Source of the DNA: Cellulomonas edaphi
GTDB lineage: Bacteria > Actinomycetota > Actinomycetes > Actinomycetales > Cellulomonadaceae
DNA: 64,000 nucleotides
Direction of reading: 5' to 3'
NCBI RefSeq assembly: GCF_030362815.1
Contig: NZ_JAUCGR010000002.1
Location: forward strand, 1,054,001 to 1,118,000
Shown here: in pieces, positions 24,061 to 33,618 of the stretch
Numbering within the stretch: position 1 is the stretch's first letter
How the letters are laid out: each line of letters starts with the position of its first letter
Translations under genes and position numbers: made by a program
The notes under the pieces: generated by a model
What the model was told of the DNA's origin: nothing
Seen by the model: the letters and a program-made list of their open reading frames with translations, nothing else
Database searches by the model: none

Positions 24061-27000
24061 TCCGCGGCGGTCGACGACCGCAGCAGCGCGACGATCTCCT
24101 CCTCGCCGAGCAGCCGCTCCGGGTACACCGTCTCCTGGGCCCGCACGTAGCAGAACGCCGCGGAGACGTCCGCGAGCGGCGTGCCGGTCCAGCGCGACCA
24201 GGCGAGCCGGTACACGGCGAGCTGGATCTCGCGGGCAGCCCGCGTCTGCGGGTCGGTGGGTGGCGCGCCGGTCTTCCAGTCGACCACCACCACCCGCCCG
24301 CGCGACGATCCGTCGGCTGCGGCTGCCGCTCCGGTCCCCGGCGCCGCTCCGGCCCCCCGCGGCGCGGGCCGCGGATCGGGGAACACCGCGTCGATCCGCG
24401 AGCGCAGGACGTAGCCGTCGACGCTCGTCTCCACGTCCACCTCGACCGCGACCGGCGTACGGTGCGCCCACTCCCCGGCCATGAACGCGGCGCGCAGCGC
24501 GCCGACGTCCGCGTCGAGCCCCGTGGGATCGGCGTCGCCGTCGCGCGCGTCCTCCGCTCCGGGCAGCGCGTCCACGTCGACGAGGGCGGCCGAGCCGAAG
24601 TAGCCCTCGACCCACGCGTGGAACAGCGTCCCGACGCGGGCCTGGGCCGACGGCTCCTGCGGCACGGGCCGGCGCAACGCGCGCGAGAACTCGTCGCGGT
24701 CGGCACCGAGCCGCACGAGCGCCGAGGCCGAGAGGTGCGCGGGCAGCTCCACGTCGCGGGTCGACGCGCGCGCGCGTGACTGCTCGGCGAGCAGCCGCTC
24801 GGCGAGCGCCGCCCAGCCCTGCGCGTCGGCGTCCGCCGGCTCTCCCGCATGCACGCCAGCGACGGCGTTCGCGGGCTCCGCCGGACGCGCGCCGCGCGCC
24901 GGGGCCGCGCGCTGCGAGTCCTCGATGGCCTGGCGCACCCACCGCGCGGCCACCTCCAGGGCGGGACGTCTGCCGGCCGAGCCGTCCTCCGTCGCGAGCG
25001 GGTCCGCCGGCCACGGTGCCGTGACCGTGACGCCCGCACGCGGGTTGCCGGCGGACTCGTCGGGGGCGGGCGCCCAGTCGGCCCGCTCGACCAGACCCGC
25101 CTCCGCGAGCTCGAGCAGGAACGTCGACACCTTCCGCGCGCGGCTGCCGTCACCCCACCACGCCGCCGTCAGCAGCAGATCCGTGCGCGCGCGGGTCAGG
25201 GCGACGTACGCGAGCCGGCGCTCCTCGGCGACCTCGTGGTCGCCGGCCTCGAGGACGAAACTCCGACGCCGCTCCTCGAGGTCCTTGGGGTCCGCGGCAC
25301 CCTCGTAGGCGAAGGCCGGCAGGTGGGCGCGGTCGCCGCGCAGCGGGTACGGCAGGGTGCCGAGCCCGACGAGCCACGCCGAGTCCTTGGGGCCGTCCTT
25401 GCCCTGCGTGGCGGTGGCGGGCAGCCCGCCGTCCACCATGCCCGCGACGGCGACCACGTCCCACTCGAGTCCCTTCGCGGCGTGGATCGTGATGATCTGC
25501 ACAGCGTCGGGGTTCGGCTCGGTGACCGGCATCTCGAGGCCGTTCTCGCGGGCGTCGGCTGCCTCGAGCCAGGACAGGAACCCACCGAGCGTCGGGTGGT
25601 CCGAAGCCCGCGAGAACTCCACCGCGACGTCCCGGAACGCGTCGAGATGGGCGCGCGCGGCGCCCGGGCTCACGCCCGGTCGGGCGGCCACCTCGATGTC
25701 CAGGCCCAGCACGCGCTCGGCCTCCGCGACGAGCTCGGGAACGGCGAGGTAGGCGTGCGCCCGGAGCGTGCGCAGCAGGCCCGCGAGCTCGACCAGCCGC
25801 GCCCTGCCGGTCTCCGAGAGGGCCCTCCCGGCGGGGCTGCGCCACCCGGGGCGCGGCAGGTCGTCGAGCGCGTCGACGATGCTGCGCGCGTCCACGGAGT
25901 CGGCCTCGACGCCCGCGTCGCGCCCCCGCCCCGCGAGCCGGCCCGCGAGCTCGCTGGACCACGCACCGAGCGCGTGCAGGTCCGACGCGCCGAGCCGCGT
26001 GCGCGCTCCCGTCAACAACCGCATGAGGGCGTCGCCGCGCGTGGGGTCGTGCGCGGCCTGCAACGCCGCCAGCAGGTCCACCACCTCGGGCACCGACAGG
26101 AGCCCGCCCAGGCCGACCACCTCGACCGGCAGCCCGCGGGCACGCAGCGCACGGCGCAGGGGCTCGAACTGCGAGCGCTTGCGGCACAGCACCGCGGCGC
26201 TCACGCGCGTGCCGTCGCGGCCGGCGGGCCGCCACCGCTCGGCGACGAACTCCGCCACGGCGCGCGCCTCGTCCTCGACGGTCTCCGCGACGTGGGCCAG
26301 GACGCGACCGCGCCCGGCGCCTGGACGCGTGGCGAGCATCGGGACCGCGACCGGCGCGTCCGCGACCCGCAGCGGCGCCGCCACCTGGTTGGCCGCGTCG
26401 AGCACGGCAGCGTCGTTGCGCCACGACGTGGAGAGCTGGTGCACGTCCGCACGCCGCAGACCGCCGCCGTCCTCCACGATCGGGAACGTGGCCGGGAAGC
26501 CCTCGAGACCGCCCGCACTGGCACCGCGCCACCCGTAGATGGACTGGTGCGGGTCACCGACGGCCGTCACGGGGTGGCCACCGCCGAAGAGCGCGGACAG
26601 CAACGTGAGCTGGGCGAACGAGGTGTCCTGGTACTCGTCGAGCAGCACCACGCGGAACCGCTCGCGCTCGGCGGCGCCCACCTCCGGCACGTCCCGCGCG
26701 AGCCGTGCCGCGAGCGCCACCTGGTCGCCGAAGTCGATCGCGTCGGCGGCGCGCTTGCGCTCCCGGTATCGCGCCACGACGTCGAGCAGGCGCGCGCGCT
26801 CCCCCAGCGAGCCGACCAGCTTGAGGATCTCGGCGTACGGCTTGCGCGGCGGCATCCCCGCGGGGGTTGCGAGCAGGGCGTCGGCGATGCCCTCGATGCC
26901 GGCCCGCGCCCGGGACGGGTCGAGCAGGTGCTCGTCGAGCGCACCGGACATGGCCAGCACCGCCTCGACGACCGTCGAGAGTGCCGCGTCGGTGCCGAGG

Positions 27001-27521
27001 TCGTCGTCCCAGGCCTCGACGACCTCGCTGGCGAGCTGCCACTGGGCCGCCTCGCCCAGCAGCCGCGCGGACGGGTCGAGGCCGAGGCGCAGGGCGTGGT
27101 CGGAGACGAGCGAGGCGGCGTAGGAGTTGTAGGTCGAGATGGTGGGCCGCGCCAGCCCGTCCAGCACGCCGCCGGCGCCGAGCGCGTCACGGCCCGGCAG
27201 CTCGACACCCGCAGCCGCCGCGCACCGCACGAGCAGGCGCACGCGCCGCCGCACGCGCTCGCCCAGCTCGCCCGCGGCCTTGCGGGTGAACGTCAGCCCG
27301 AGCACGTGCTCGGGGGCCACCCACCCGTTGGCGAGCAGCCACACCACGCGGGCAGCCATCGTCTCCGTCTTGCCGGAGCCCGCCCCCGCCACCACCAGCG
27401 CGGGCAGCAGCGGGGCCTCGATGATGCGCTCCTGCTCCGCGGTGGGGCGCGGCTGGCCAGTCAGCTCCGCGATCTGGACCGCGCTCAGCGTCGAGGCCCT
27501 GGGGAGTGCCACGGTGCTCAT
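24018..27521 (-). CDS. adnB: AdnB-like helicase-nuclease subunit
   Basis: This 1167-residue UvrD-type SF1 helicase is fused to a C-terminal RecB-family nuclease. Walker A is AGAGSGKT (about residues 45-52) and Walker B is VVLLDEYQDTS, followed by DPHQSIYGWRGAS. Motif V/VI sequences such as IHAAKGLEWDVV and VALTRARTDLL are present. The nuclease motif VVVVDWKTG lies near residue 1070. With AdnA it resects DNA double-strand ends in actinobacteria. The ATG at 27521 overlaps the adnA stop (ATGA), fixing the start. The open frame extends far upstream only as a shadow. Rv3201c is the mycobacterial counterpart. Confidence 0.92.
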   Translation of the reverse strand: MSTVALPRASTLSAVQIAELTGQPRPTAEQERIIEAPLLPALVVAGAGSGKTETMAARVVWLLANGWVAPEHVLGLTFTRKAAGELGERVRRRVRLLVRCAAAAGVELPGRDALGAGGVLDGLARPTISTYNSYAASLVSDHALRLGLDPSARLLGEAAQWQLASEVVEAWDDDLGTDAALSTVVEAVLAMSGALDEHLLDPSRARAGIEGIADALLATPAGMPPRKPYAEILKLVGSLGERARLLDVVARYRERKRAADAIDFGDQVALAARLARDVPEVGAAERERFRVVLLDEYQDTSFAQLTLLSALFGGGHPVTAVGDPHQSIYGWRGASAGGLEGFPATFPIVEDGGGLRRADVHQLSTSWRNDAAVLDAANQVAAPLRVADAPVAVPMLATRPGAGRGRVLAHVAETVEDEARAVAEFVAERWRPAGRDGTRVSAAVLCRKRSQFEPLRRALRARGLPVEVVGLGGLLSVPEVVDLLAALQAAHDPTRGDALMRLLTGARTRLGASDLHALGAWSSELAGRLAGRGRDAGVEADSVDARSIVDALDDLPRPGWRSPAGRALSETGRARLVELAGLLRTLRAHAYLAVPELVAEAERVLGLDIEVAARPGVSPGAARAHLDAFRDVAVEFSRASDHPTLGGFLSWLEAADARENGLEMPVTEPNPDAVQIITIHAAKGLEWDVVAVAGMVDGGLPATATQGKDGPKDSAWLVGLGTLPYPLRGDRAHLPAFAYEGAADPKDLEERRRSFVLEAGDHEVAEERRLAYVALTRARTDLLLTAAWWGDGSRARKVSTFLLELAEAGLVERADWAPAPDESAGNPRAGVTVTAPWPADPLATEDGSAGRRPALEVAARWVRQAIEDSQRAAPARGARPAEPANAVAGVHAGEPADADAQGWAALAERLLAEQSRARASTRDVELPAHLSASALVRLGADRDEFSRALRRPVPQEPSAQARVGTLFHAWVEGYFGSAALVDVDALPGAEDARDGDADPTGLDADVGALRAAFMAGEWAHRTPVAVEVDVETSVDGYVLRSRIDAVFPDPRPAPRGAGAAPGTGAAAAADGSSRGRVVVVDWKTGAPPTDPQTRAAREIQLAVYRLAWSRWTGTPLADVSAAFCYVRAQETVYPERLLGEEEIVALLRSSTAADQASEGSASAPARV

Positions 27522-30500
27522 GCGACCACCTGCGCACCCTCGCCGCGCACGGGGCACGAGCGGCGCACGGGGCAGCGGTCGCACAGGTCGTTGGCGGTCG
27601 CGACGAAGGTCGAGGCCGCCATCGAGCCGGCGACGGCGTCGACGAGCGTGCGAGCCCACCCGGGCCCGTCGACCTCCCGCTCCAGGCCGGGCTGGGTACG
27701 CAGCGTCGCGGACGACCCCGTGCCGAGGAAGACCAGCGCAGCCTCCGCCGACCTCACGCCCTCGGGCAGCTCCGCGAAGGCGCCCTCGTCGACCGCGAGC
27801 TGGTACGCCGCGAGCTGCGGGTTCTCGGCGGCCTTGGCCACCGACGGTGGGCTCGCACCCGTCTTGAGGTCGACGACCCGCACCGCGCCCGGGCCAGCGG
27901 ACTCGATCCGGTCGGCGGTGCCCCGGACGAGCGCGCGGTCGGTGGCGAGCTCGAAGCCGCCCTCCACGAGCAGCGCCTCGCCCGCGCCCGCGAGGTAGCC
28001 GGCCAGCCGCCTGACCATGGCCTCGGCCTTGGCGCGGGTGGCTCGTGCCGGCCAGCCCGTCCCGAGCCCGAGCTCGCCCCACCGCGCGTCGAGCGCGGCG
28101 ACCAGCTCGTCGTAGGTGCCGTCCGGGTGCTCCTGCGCGATCGCGTGCACGAGCGTGCCGAGCGTCTGGTGACCGGTGTCGGCCGCGGTCCCTCCCGCCG
28201 CCTCGAGCGCCCAGCGCAGCGTGCACCGCTGGGCCGTCTCGATGCGCGACGGCGACACCGGCACGCGCTCGTCCGGCCCCCACAGCGGCTCGTCGCTGGA
28301 CGGCTCGGCCAGCCCCTGCCAGGTGCTCGGGTCCGCACCGTCCACGCCCGCGGCCGCCAGGCGCGCGAGCGTCGCGACCGCATCGGGGTCGGGGTCGTCG
28401 CCCCGCTCCGCCGCGGCCTCCACCGTCGACCGCAGACGAGCCACCAGCCCGCGCAGGTCCAGCGGCGAGCCCACCGACGTGCGCCGCGGGTCGTCGGTCT
28501 CGTCGTCGACAGCGTGGACCAGGTCGAGGAACGGCGACGGCTGGGAGTCCGCGTCCGCGACGGCGGTCACGAGCAGCCGGGAGCGCGCCCGCGAGCACGC
28601 CGTCGCGAACGAGCGCAGCTCGTCGGACAGCACGGCCTGCCGCGCCTGGGCGGCGCGCTCCGCGGCGTCGGCGCCCGGTGCGGGCGCTCGTCCCGCGACG
28701 ACGTCCGCGAGCACCTGCGACCCGAGCATGGAGTCGCGCAGGCGCAGGTCGGGCCACGTGCCCTCCTGCACGCCCGCCACGACGACCACCTGCCACTCGC
28801 GACCCGCCGCTCCCGCGGGGGTCAGCACCTGGACGTCGGCCCGCCGCGCGCGTGCGGCGATGCTGTCCGAGGGCAGGTCCTGCGCCTGCAGCCAGTCGAC
28901 GAACGCGGCGGGGGTCGCGCGCGGCATGCGGTCGACGAAGGTCTCGGCGGCGCGGAACAGCGCGAGCACCGCGTCGAGGTCGCGGTCGGCGCGCTCCCCG
29001 GCGGCGCCGCCGGCGAGAGCCGACCGGCGCCACGGCTCGGCCAGCCCGGAAGCCGCCCACAGCGCCCACAGGACGCGCTGGGCGTCGGCGCCGGGCGCCT
29101 CGGCCGCCTCCCGCGCCGAGGCGAGCACGTCGGCGAGCCGGTGCACCGGACGCGCGACCGACGACGCGAGGGTGATGGCGCGGTCACGACCGCCGAGCGC
29201 CTCCACCAGCAGCGCGTCGCTGCTGCGGCCGCCTCCGCCGGCGAGCTCCTCCGCACGCAGCGCGCGCCGTACCCGGCGCAGCGCGACGGCGTCGAGTCCG
29301 CCCAGCGGCGAGCAGGCGAGCTGCGTGGCGACCGCGGCGTCCAGCGACCTGCTTCCCACGGCGACCGCCATGGCGAGCAGCAGCGGGCGCACGGCCGGCT
29401 CGTCGCGCAGCGGCACGTCGCTGCCCAGCACGCTCACCGGCACCGCGGCGCTCGCCAGCGCGCGGCGCATGGCGGTCACCTGAGCCCCCGAGCGGGCGAC
29501 GACCGCCATGTCCGACCAGTCCACCGCGTCCTGCAGGTAGGCGCTGCGCAGGGCGCGGGCGACGAACGCCGCCTCCTGCGCGGCGCTCGGAAGGACCGCG
29601 GCGCGCACGGACCCGCCCGTCTCGTCGTGCGTCGCGGCCCGCCGGTGACGCACCGCCCCGACCGTCCCGACGCGCTCGGTGATCCGGGCGACCACCTCGC
29701 GCACGGCCGCACCGTGCCGCCACACCGCGTCGAGGCATATGACCCGCGCGCCCAGCTCGCCCTCGCCGTCGCCGACCACGGCGGCCCTGCCCACGAGGGC
29801 CGGGCTGGCACCGCGGAACGTCTGGACCGCGACGTCGGGGTCGGCGAGCAGCAGCAGTCGCGCGCCGTCGTCGGCCAGGACGCGCAGCAGCCGCGCGGTG
29901 GCCGACGTGCTCTCCTGGTAGTCGTCCACCACGACGAGGTCCCAGCGTGGCCGCGCAGCGCGCGGGACCTCGTCGTCCCAGGCGAGGAGGGCCTGCGAGG
30001 CCTCGTCGACCACGACCGCGGGGTCGTACCGGACGCCCAGGTCGGGGGTGCCGCTGCGCAGCTGGAGCACGTCGAGGTACTCCTCGTACAACCGGGCAGC
30101 AGCCCCCCACTGCGGCTGGCCGTGCCGTGCGCCCAGCTCCGCGAGGTCCACGGGCGACAGGCCACGCTCGGCGGCGCGCATGAGCAGGTCGCGCAGCTCG
30201 TCGCGGAACGCACGCACGCCCAGCGCCTCCGGCGGCACCTGCGGGGGCCAGTCGATGCGGACGCCCTCGCCCTCGGCGTGGCCCGCGAGCAGGTCCCCCA
30301 GCAGCAGGTCCTGCTCGGCGCCGGACACCAGCGTCGGCGCCGGCTCGCCCAGGAGCCCCGCCCGGGCGCGCAGCACGGCGAACGCCGCCGCGGCGGGCGT
30401 CTGCACCAGCCCTCGCCCGGCGGTGCGCCGCAACCGCGCGGCGAGCCGGTCGCGCAGGTCCGCCGCCCCCCGGCGGCTGGCGGCGAGGACGAGGACGCGG

Positions 30501-30736
30501 TCGGGATCCGTCCCCGCCTCCACGGCCGACACGACCGACTCCAGGGCCACCGTCGTCTTGCCCGAACCGGGTGCCCCGAGCGCGAGCACGGCCGGCACCC
30601 CGTCCACCACCTTGCGCACGACGGCCGCCTGGCTCTCGTCGAGCGCGACGGCTGGGGCCTCCCGTGCCAGCGCAGGACGCAGCAGGCGCAGGGCGGGATC
30701 GGTCACGCGGTAGATCCCATCACGGCCCGCCGACAT
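27518..30736 (-). CDS. adnA: AdnA-like helicase-nuclease subunit with Fe-S cluster
   Basis: This 1072-residue protein has Walker A GAPGSGKT (residues 54-61), Walker B VVVDDYQES and a C-terminal PD-(D/E)XK nuclease of the AddB type. The nuclease domain starts with a cysteine in ETAQRCTLRW, contains VRVVDLKTG as catalytic motif and ends with CDRCPVRRSC, so four cysteines can hold a 4Fe-4S cluster. AdnA and AdnB form the heterodimeric end-resection motor of actinobacteria. It precedes adnB with a 4-nt overlap, ensuring equal synthesis. DUF3152 lies 18 bp upstream on the same strand and could share its transcript. Rv3202c is the counterpart. Confidence 0.92.
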   Translation of the reverse strand: MSAGRDGIYRVTDPALRLLRPALAREAPAVALDESQAAVVRKVVDGVPAVLALGAPGSGKTTVALESVVSAVEAGTDPDRVLVLAASRRGAADLRDRLAARLRRTAGRGLVQTPAAAAFAVLRARAGLLGEPAPTLVSGAEQDLLLGDLLAGHAEGEGVRIDWPPQVPPEALGVRAFRDELRDLLMRAAERGLSPVDLAELGARHGQPQWGAAARLYEEYLDVLQLRSGTPDLGVRYDPAVVVDEASQALLAWDDEVPRAARPRWDLVVVDDYQESTSATARLLRVLADDGARLLLLADPDVAVQTFRGASPALVGRAAVVGDGEGELGARVICLDAVWRHGAAVREVVARITERVGTVGAVRHRRAATHDETGGSVRAAVLPSAAQEAAFVARALRSAYLQDAVDWSDMAVVARSGAQVTAMRRALASAAVPVSVLGSDVPLRDEPAVRPLLLAMAVAVGSRSLDAAVATQLACSPLGGLDAVALRRVRRALRAEELAGGGGRSSDALLVEALGGRDRAITLASSVARPVHRLADVLASAREAAEAPGADAQRVLWALWAASGLAEPWRRSALAGGAAGERADRDLDAVLALFRAAETFVDRMPRATPAAFVDWLQAQDLPSDSIAARARRADVQVLTPAGAAGREWQVVVVAGVQEGTWPDLRLRDSMLGSQVLADVVAGRAPAPGADAAERAAQARQAVLSDELRSFATACSRARSRLLVTAVADADSQPSPFLDLVHAVDDETDDPRRTSVGSPLDLRGLVARLRSTVEAAAERGDDPDPDAVATLARLAAAGVDGADPSTWQGLAEPSSDEPLWGPDERVPVSPSRIETAQRCTLRWALEAAGGTAADTGHQTLGTLVHAIAQEHPDGTYDELVAALDARWGELGLGTGWPARATRAKAEAMVRRLAGYLAGAGEALLVEGGFELATDRALVRGTADRIESAGPGAVRVVDLKTGASPPSVAKAAENPQLAAYQLAVDEGAFAELPEGVRSAEAALVFLGTGSSATLRTQPGLEREVDGPGWARTLVDAVAGSMAASTFVATANDLCDRCPVRRSCPVRGEGAQVVA

Positions 30737-30754
30737 GCGCGTCGCCCGCGATCA

Positions 30755-31717
30755 CTACCCGGCGTGGGGGTGCGGCCAGGCGTTGGGGACGCACGGCGCG
30801 ACCTGGTACGACTGCTGCTGCATCACGGGCGCGAGCTTCCCCGCGCCGGGGCATCCCTGGTGCGGGTGACCGAGCAGGTGCCCGACCTCGTGGTTCACCA
30901 CGTAGTGGCGGTACACGGTGTGGTCGTCGAACTCGTCGGTGGCCCGGACCCAGCGGCGGAAGTTGAGCGTCGCGTGGCCTCCGCGGCCGCACGAGACCTC
31001 GCCACGGGTGCGCAGCGGTGCGCACATCTGGTCGACCATGTCGGGCGAGGCGAGCACCACCCGGATGTCCGCCGGTCCGTCGGTCCGCGCGAACGAGAGC
31101 GAGCCGTCCGCACCCCAGCCGCGCGGGTCGTTCAGCGTGGCCATGACGAACGCCGCGAACCTGGCACGGTCCACCGGCAGGCCCTTCTCGACCTCGACCC
31201 GCACGCGCCGGACCGACCCGACACCCGGTCCCGGGTCCGATCCCGGGACCACCACGAGCCTGCCCGACGCGGAGTCGTGCACCGTCTCGCCCCGGAGCCC
31301 GGCATCCACGTCGGCCTGCGTCAGGCCCGGCGGGAGCGTCGGCTTCGGCGTCGGCGTCTGCTTCGGAGCGCGGCGGTCCGCGAGCGCGGGGACGGGCGTC
31401 GCCCGGACCGACGGAGCCGAGGAGGCCGCGGGCACCGCACCGGCGGGCTGCGAGGCGGCGGGTCCTGAGGCGGGCGGTCCCGAGGCGGCCGGTCCCGGAG
31501 CAGCCGCAGCAGCGGACCGGGACGTCTCCGACGACGCCGCGGCGGGTTCCTCGGTCCGCGCCGAGCGCGCGGTGACCCCGCCCGCCACGAGCCCGACCGC
31601 GACCGCCGTGACCACGAGCGGCAGCAACGAACGCCGAGCACGCGGCCGGATGTGCCGCCGATCGGGTGGCTGCGGCGTCCCCGAGGCGTCCGAGGCGTGG
31701 GATCCCGCGGATGTCAC
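30755..31717 (-). CDS. DUF3152 secreted or anchored metzincin-like protein
   Basis: This 320-residue protein has one N-terminal transmembrane or signal helix (about residues 30-48), an Ala/Pro/Ser-rich linker, and a C-terminal DUF3152 domain. The motif HEVGHLLGHPH is a full HExxHxxGxxH zinc site, and MQQQSYQVAPC nearby may supply the Met-turn. The domain is a predicted extracytoplasmic zinc peptidase; substrates are unknown. The GTG at 31717 lies inside one arm of an inverted repeat (31709-31735) shared with the divergent TetR gene. The pairing of DUF3152 with a TetR and DUF3107 gene is conserved in actinobacteria (Rv3207c-Rv3208A). Confidence 0.85.
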   Translation of the reverse strand: MTSAGSHASDASGTPQPPDRRHIRPRARRSLLPLVVTAVAVGLVAGGVTARSARTEEPAAASSETSRSAAAAAPGPAASGPPASGPAASQPAGAVPAASSAPSVRATPVPALADRRAPKQTPTPKPTLPPGLTQADVDAGLRGETVHDSASGRLVVVPGSDPGPGVGSVRRVRVEVEKGLPVDRARFAAFVMATLNDPRGWGADGSLSFARTDGPADIRVVLASPDMVDQMCAPLRTRGEVSCGRGGHATLNFRRWVRATDEFDDHTVYRHYVVNHEVGHLLGHPHQGCPGAGKLAPVMQQQSYQVAPCVPNAWPHPHAG

Positions 31718-31735
31718 AGCGACATCGTGACATCC
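31709..31735. promoter_or_regulatory. inverted repeat, possible operator
   Basis: GGATGTCAC (31709-31717) and GTGACATCC (31727-31735) are exact inverted repeats with a 9-bp spacer. They lie between the divergent DUF3152 and TetR genes and cover the DUF3152 start codon. Confidence 0.5.
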
Positions 31736-31752
31736 CCGTCACATGCCGTGGC

Positions 31753-31758
31753 TACCAT
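31753..31758 (+). promoter_or_regulatory. -10 element of a leaderless promoter (tetR)
   Basis: TACCAT is followed by CGCGGC and the ATG at 31765. Confidence 0.5.
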
Positions 31759-31764
31759 CGCGGC

Positions 31765-32433
31765 ATGACGGCGGCGGCGAGCACACCGGGGCACCGGCCC
31801 CGCAGCCCCCGCATGGCGCGCGACGAGCGACGCGCCCAGGTGCTCCGGATCGCCCAGGAGCTGTTCTCCTCCGAGGGCTTCCACCACGTCTCGATGGACG
31901 ACATCGCCGAACGCGCCGAGGTCTCCAAGCCGGTGCTCTACCGGCACTTCCCGTCCAAGCTGGACCTGTACCTCGCGGTGGTGGACCAGCGCGGGACGGA
32001 CCTGCTCGCCGCGGTCGAGGAGGCGGTGCGGCCCGTCGAGACCGGACCGGTCGCGCCGGGTGACGGTCGTGCCGTCGTCGCGGCCATCGTCCGGGCGTAC
32101 ATGACCTTCGTCGAGACGGCGGGCGAGTCCTCCGCACTGCTCTTCGAGTCGGACGTCACGCACGACGCCGACGTGCGCGCGCGGGTCGAGTACGCGTCGT
32201 CCGAGACCGCCCGCCGCATCGCTGCGGTGCTCGAACCCGTGACGGGTCTGCCCGCCGACGACTGCGAGATCCTGGCCGTCGCGCTCATCTCGCTCGCCCA
32301 GGGTGCCGCGACGCACCGCTACCGCACGCCGGACGACGAGGGGCACGAGCACGCCGCCGAGCTGGTGTCCCAGCTCGCGTGGGCCGGCGTCCAGGGCCTG
32401 ATCCGCCCCGACTTCGAGTACACCGCGGGCTGA
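31765..32433 (+). CDS. TetR-family transcriptional regulator (Rv3208-like)
   Basis: This 222-residue regulator has an N-terminal HTH in the segment FSSEGFHHVSMDDIAERAEV and SKPVLYRHFPSKLDLY, then a TetR_C ligand domain. The ATG at 31765 is chosen because the -10 element TACCAT lies six bases upstream, implying a leaderless mRNA; earlier in-frame starts lie within the divergent DUF3152 gene. In M. tuberculosis the equivalent TetR gene is also followed by DUF3107. An inverted repeat at 31709-31735 is a candidate binding site, so it may repress DUF3152. Confidence 0.87.
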   Translation: MTAAASTPGHRPRSPRMARDERRAQVLRIAQELFSSEGFHHVSMDDIAERAEVSKPVLYRHFPSKLDLYLAVVDQRGTDLLAAVEEAVRPVETGPVAPGDGRAVVAAIVRAYMTFVETAGESSALLFESDVTHDADVRARVEYASSETARRIAAVLEPVTGLPADDCEILAVALISLAQGAATHRYRTPDDEGHEHAAELVSQLAWAGVQGLIRPDFEYTAG

Positions 32434-32555
32434 CGCCACGGCCGCACGCTGCGGTTTCGCCGAGCGCGGACGCAGCGGAACCCGGGCCGACGACGACCTA
32501 GGATCGAGCCAGCAGCGGCAGGTGCCGCGCATCGGGCCACAACAAGGAGCTGACG

Positions 32556-32780
32556 GTGGAGATCACGATCGGGGTGCAGAACCTGGCGCGGGAGATCGTG
32601 CTGGAGTCGGAGCAGACGGCCGACGAGGTCGCCGCGGCCGTGGCCGCCGCCCTGGCGGGCAAGCCCGCGCTGGAGCTGGTCGACTCGCGCGGCCGGCACA
32701 TCATCGTGCCGACGGCGTCGCTCGGCTTCGTCGAGATCGGCGCGGAGACCAAGGGGCGGGTCGGCTTCGGCACCATCTGA
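32556..32780 (+). CDS. DUF3107 small conserved actinobacterial protein
   Basis: This 74-residue protein starts MEITIGVQNLAREIVLES and belongs to DUF3107 (TB9.4 in M. tuberculosis). It is a short beta/alpha protein ending in GRVGFGTI, with no cysteines, signal or membrane segment. The GTG at 32556 is preceded by AAGGAG. It follows the TetR gene in a conserved pair. Its function is unknown; an adapter role is one possibility but nothing in the sequence proves it. A long terminator stem follows. Confidence 0.9.
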   Translation: MEITIGVQNLAREIVLESEQTADEVAAAVAAALAGKPALELVDSRGRHIIVPTASLGFVEIGAETKGRVGFGTI

Positions 32781-32794
32781 GGTCGGACGAGCTC

Positions 32795-32829
32795 GAAGCG
32801 GGACGGTTCCTCACGGGCCGTCCCGCTTC
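32795..32829. terminator. terminator hairpin after DUF3107
   Basis: GAAGCGGGACGG and CCGTCCCGCTTC form a perfect 12-bp stem with an 11-nt loop, followed by GTCGTT. It lies between convergent genes. Confidence 0.75.
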
Positions 32830-32868
32830 GTCGTTCGTCGGGGCCGGCGTCGCAACGCGCCCCGCAGC

Positions 32869-33618
32869 TCAGGGCGTGAGGCCGAGACGGGACATGCGCC
32901 GCGTGTGCTGCGCGGTGAGCTCGCTGAACACCTTCGCCGGCGCGTTCGTGGTCACGGCAGCGGCGGGCGCGGGCTGCTCGCCGTTCGCCGCTGCGGTGCG
33001 CTCGTCGGACCGCGCGAGCAGACGGGCCAGTGCGGGCCGCTGCGTGAGCAGCCCCTGGACCACGCCGAGCGCCTCCCCCACGAGCCGGCGACCCCACAGC
33101 GCGAGCCGCGACGTGAGCACGCCGTCGTCGGAGCCGGCGGCGTCGAGCTCGGTGACCGCGAGGTCGGCGTGCGAGGCGTCGTCGAGCACCTCGAGGACGA
33201 TCTCGCGCGAGCGCTCGTCGAGGCCCTCCGCGACGATGCGACAGAAGTCGTCGGCGACGCCGTAACCGACGTAAGCCTTGAGCAGGCGCTCCCACCAGGT
33301 GCTGGGCTGCGTGCGCTCGTCGAAGTCCACGAGGACGTCCACGAACTGGCCCATCGCCACCTCGGGCTCCGCGCCGAGCTCGACGACGCGCGCGAGCACG
33401 CGGTCGCGCCGCTCGACGGCGGCGGCGGCGAACCGGCTCAGCTCGAGGCGCTGACCGACCGTGGGGGCGATGGCCGAGTCGTTGGCCAGCCGGACGAACG
33501 CCGTGTGCTCCAAGTGGGCCACCAGGCCCAGCAGCTCGACGACGTCGGCGCTGTTGGCGGGGGCGTCGGACCTGTCGACTGCGGGCTGCGATGCTGCGTC
33601 GGGCCGTGTGGTCGTCAT
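32869..33618 (-). CDS. ferritin-like/MiaE-like diiron protein
   Basis: This 249-residue helical protein belongs to the actinobacterial ferritin-like fold family (Rv3210c type), related to tRNA hydroxylase MiaE. The four-helix core has HLEHTAF in the first helix and later helices with ERRDR and DDASHADLAV, so most candidate metal ligands (Glu/His) are there, though I cannot confirm a complete diiron site. The ATG at 33618 is chosen because TAAAAT lies seven bases upstream, giving a leaderless mRNA. It sits between DUF3107 and an RhlE-type helicase, a conserved order. Function is unproven. Confidence 0.7.
   Translation of the reverse strand: MTTTRPDAASQPAVDRSDAPANSADVVELLGLVAHLEHTAFVRLANDSAIAPTVGQRLELSRFAAAAVERRDRVLARVVELGAEPEVAMGQFVDVLVDFDERTQPSTWWERLLKAYVGYGVADDFCRIVAEGLDERSREIVLEVLDDASHADLAVTELDAAGSDDGVLTSRLALWGRRLVGEALGVVQGLLTQRPALARLLARSDERTAAANGEQPAPAAAVTTNAPAKVFSELTAQHTRRMSRLGLTP

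Noticed and set aside
24018-29069. 1683-codon minus-strand frame
   Set aside because: Only the part from 27521 down is a gene (adnB). The upstream part lies in adnA in the wrong phase with shadow composition.
27506-31468. 1320-codon plus-strand frame
   Set aside because: Antisense to adnA and DUF3152, which have clear motifs; no domain in this frame.
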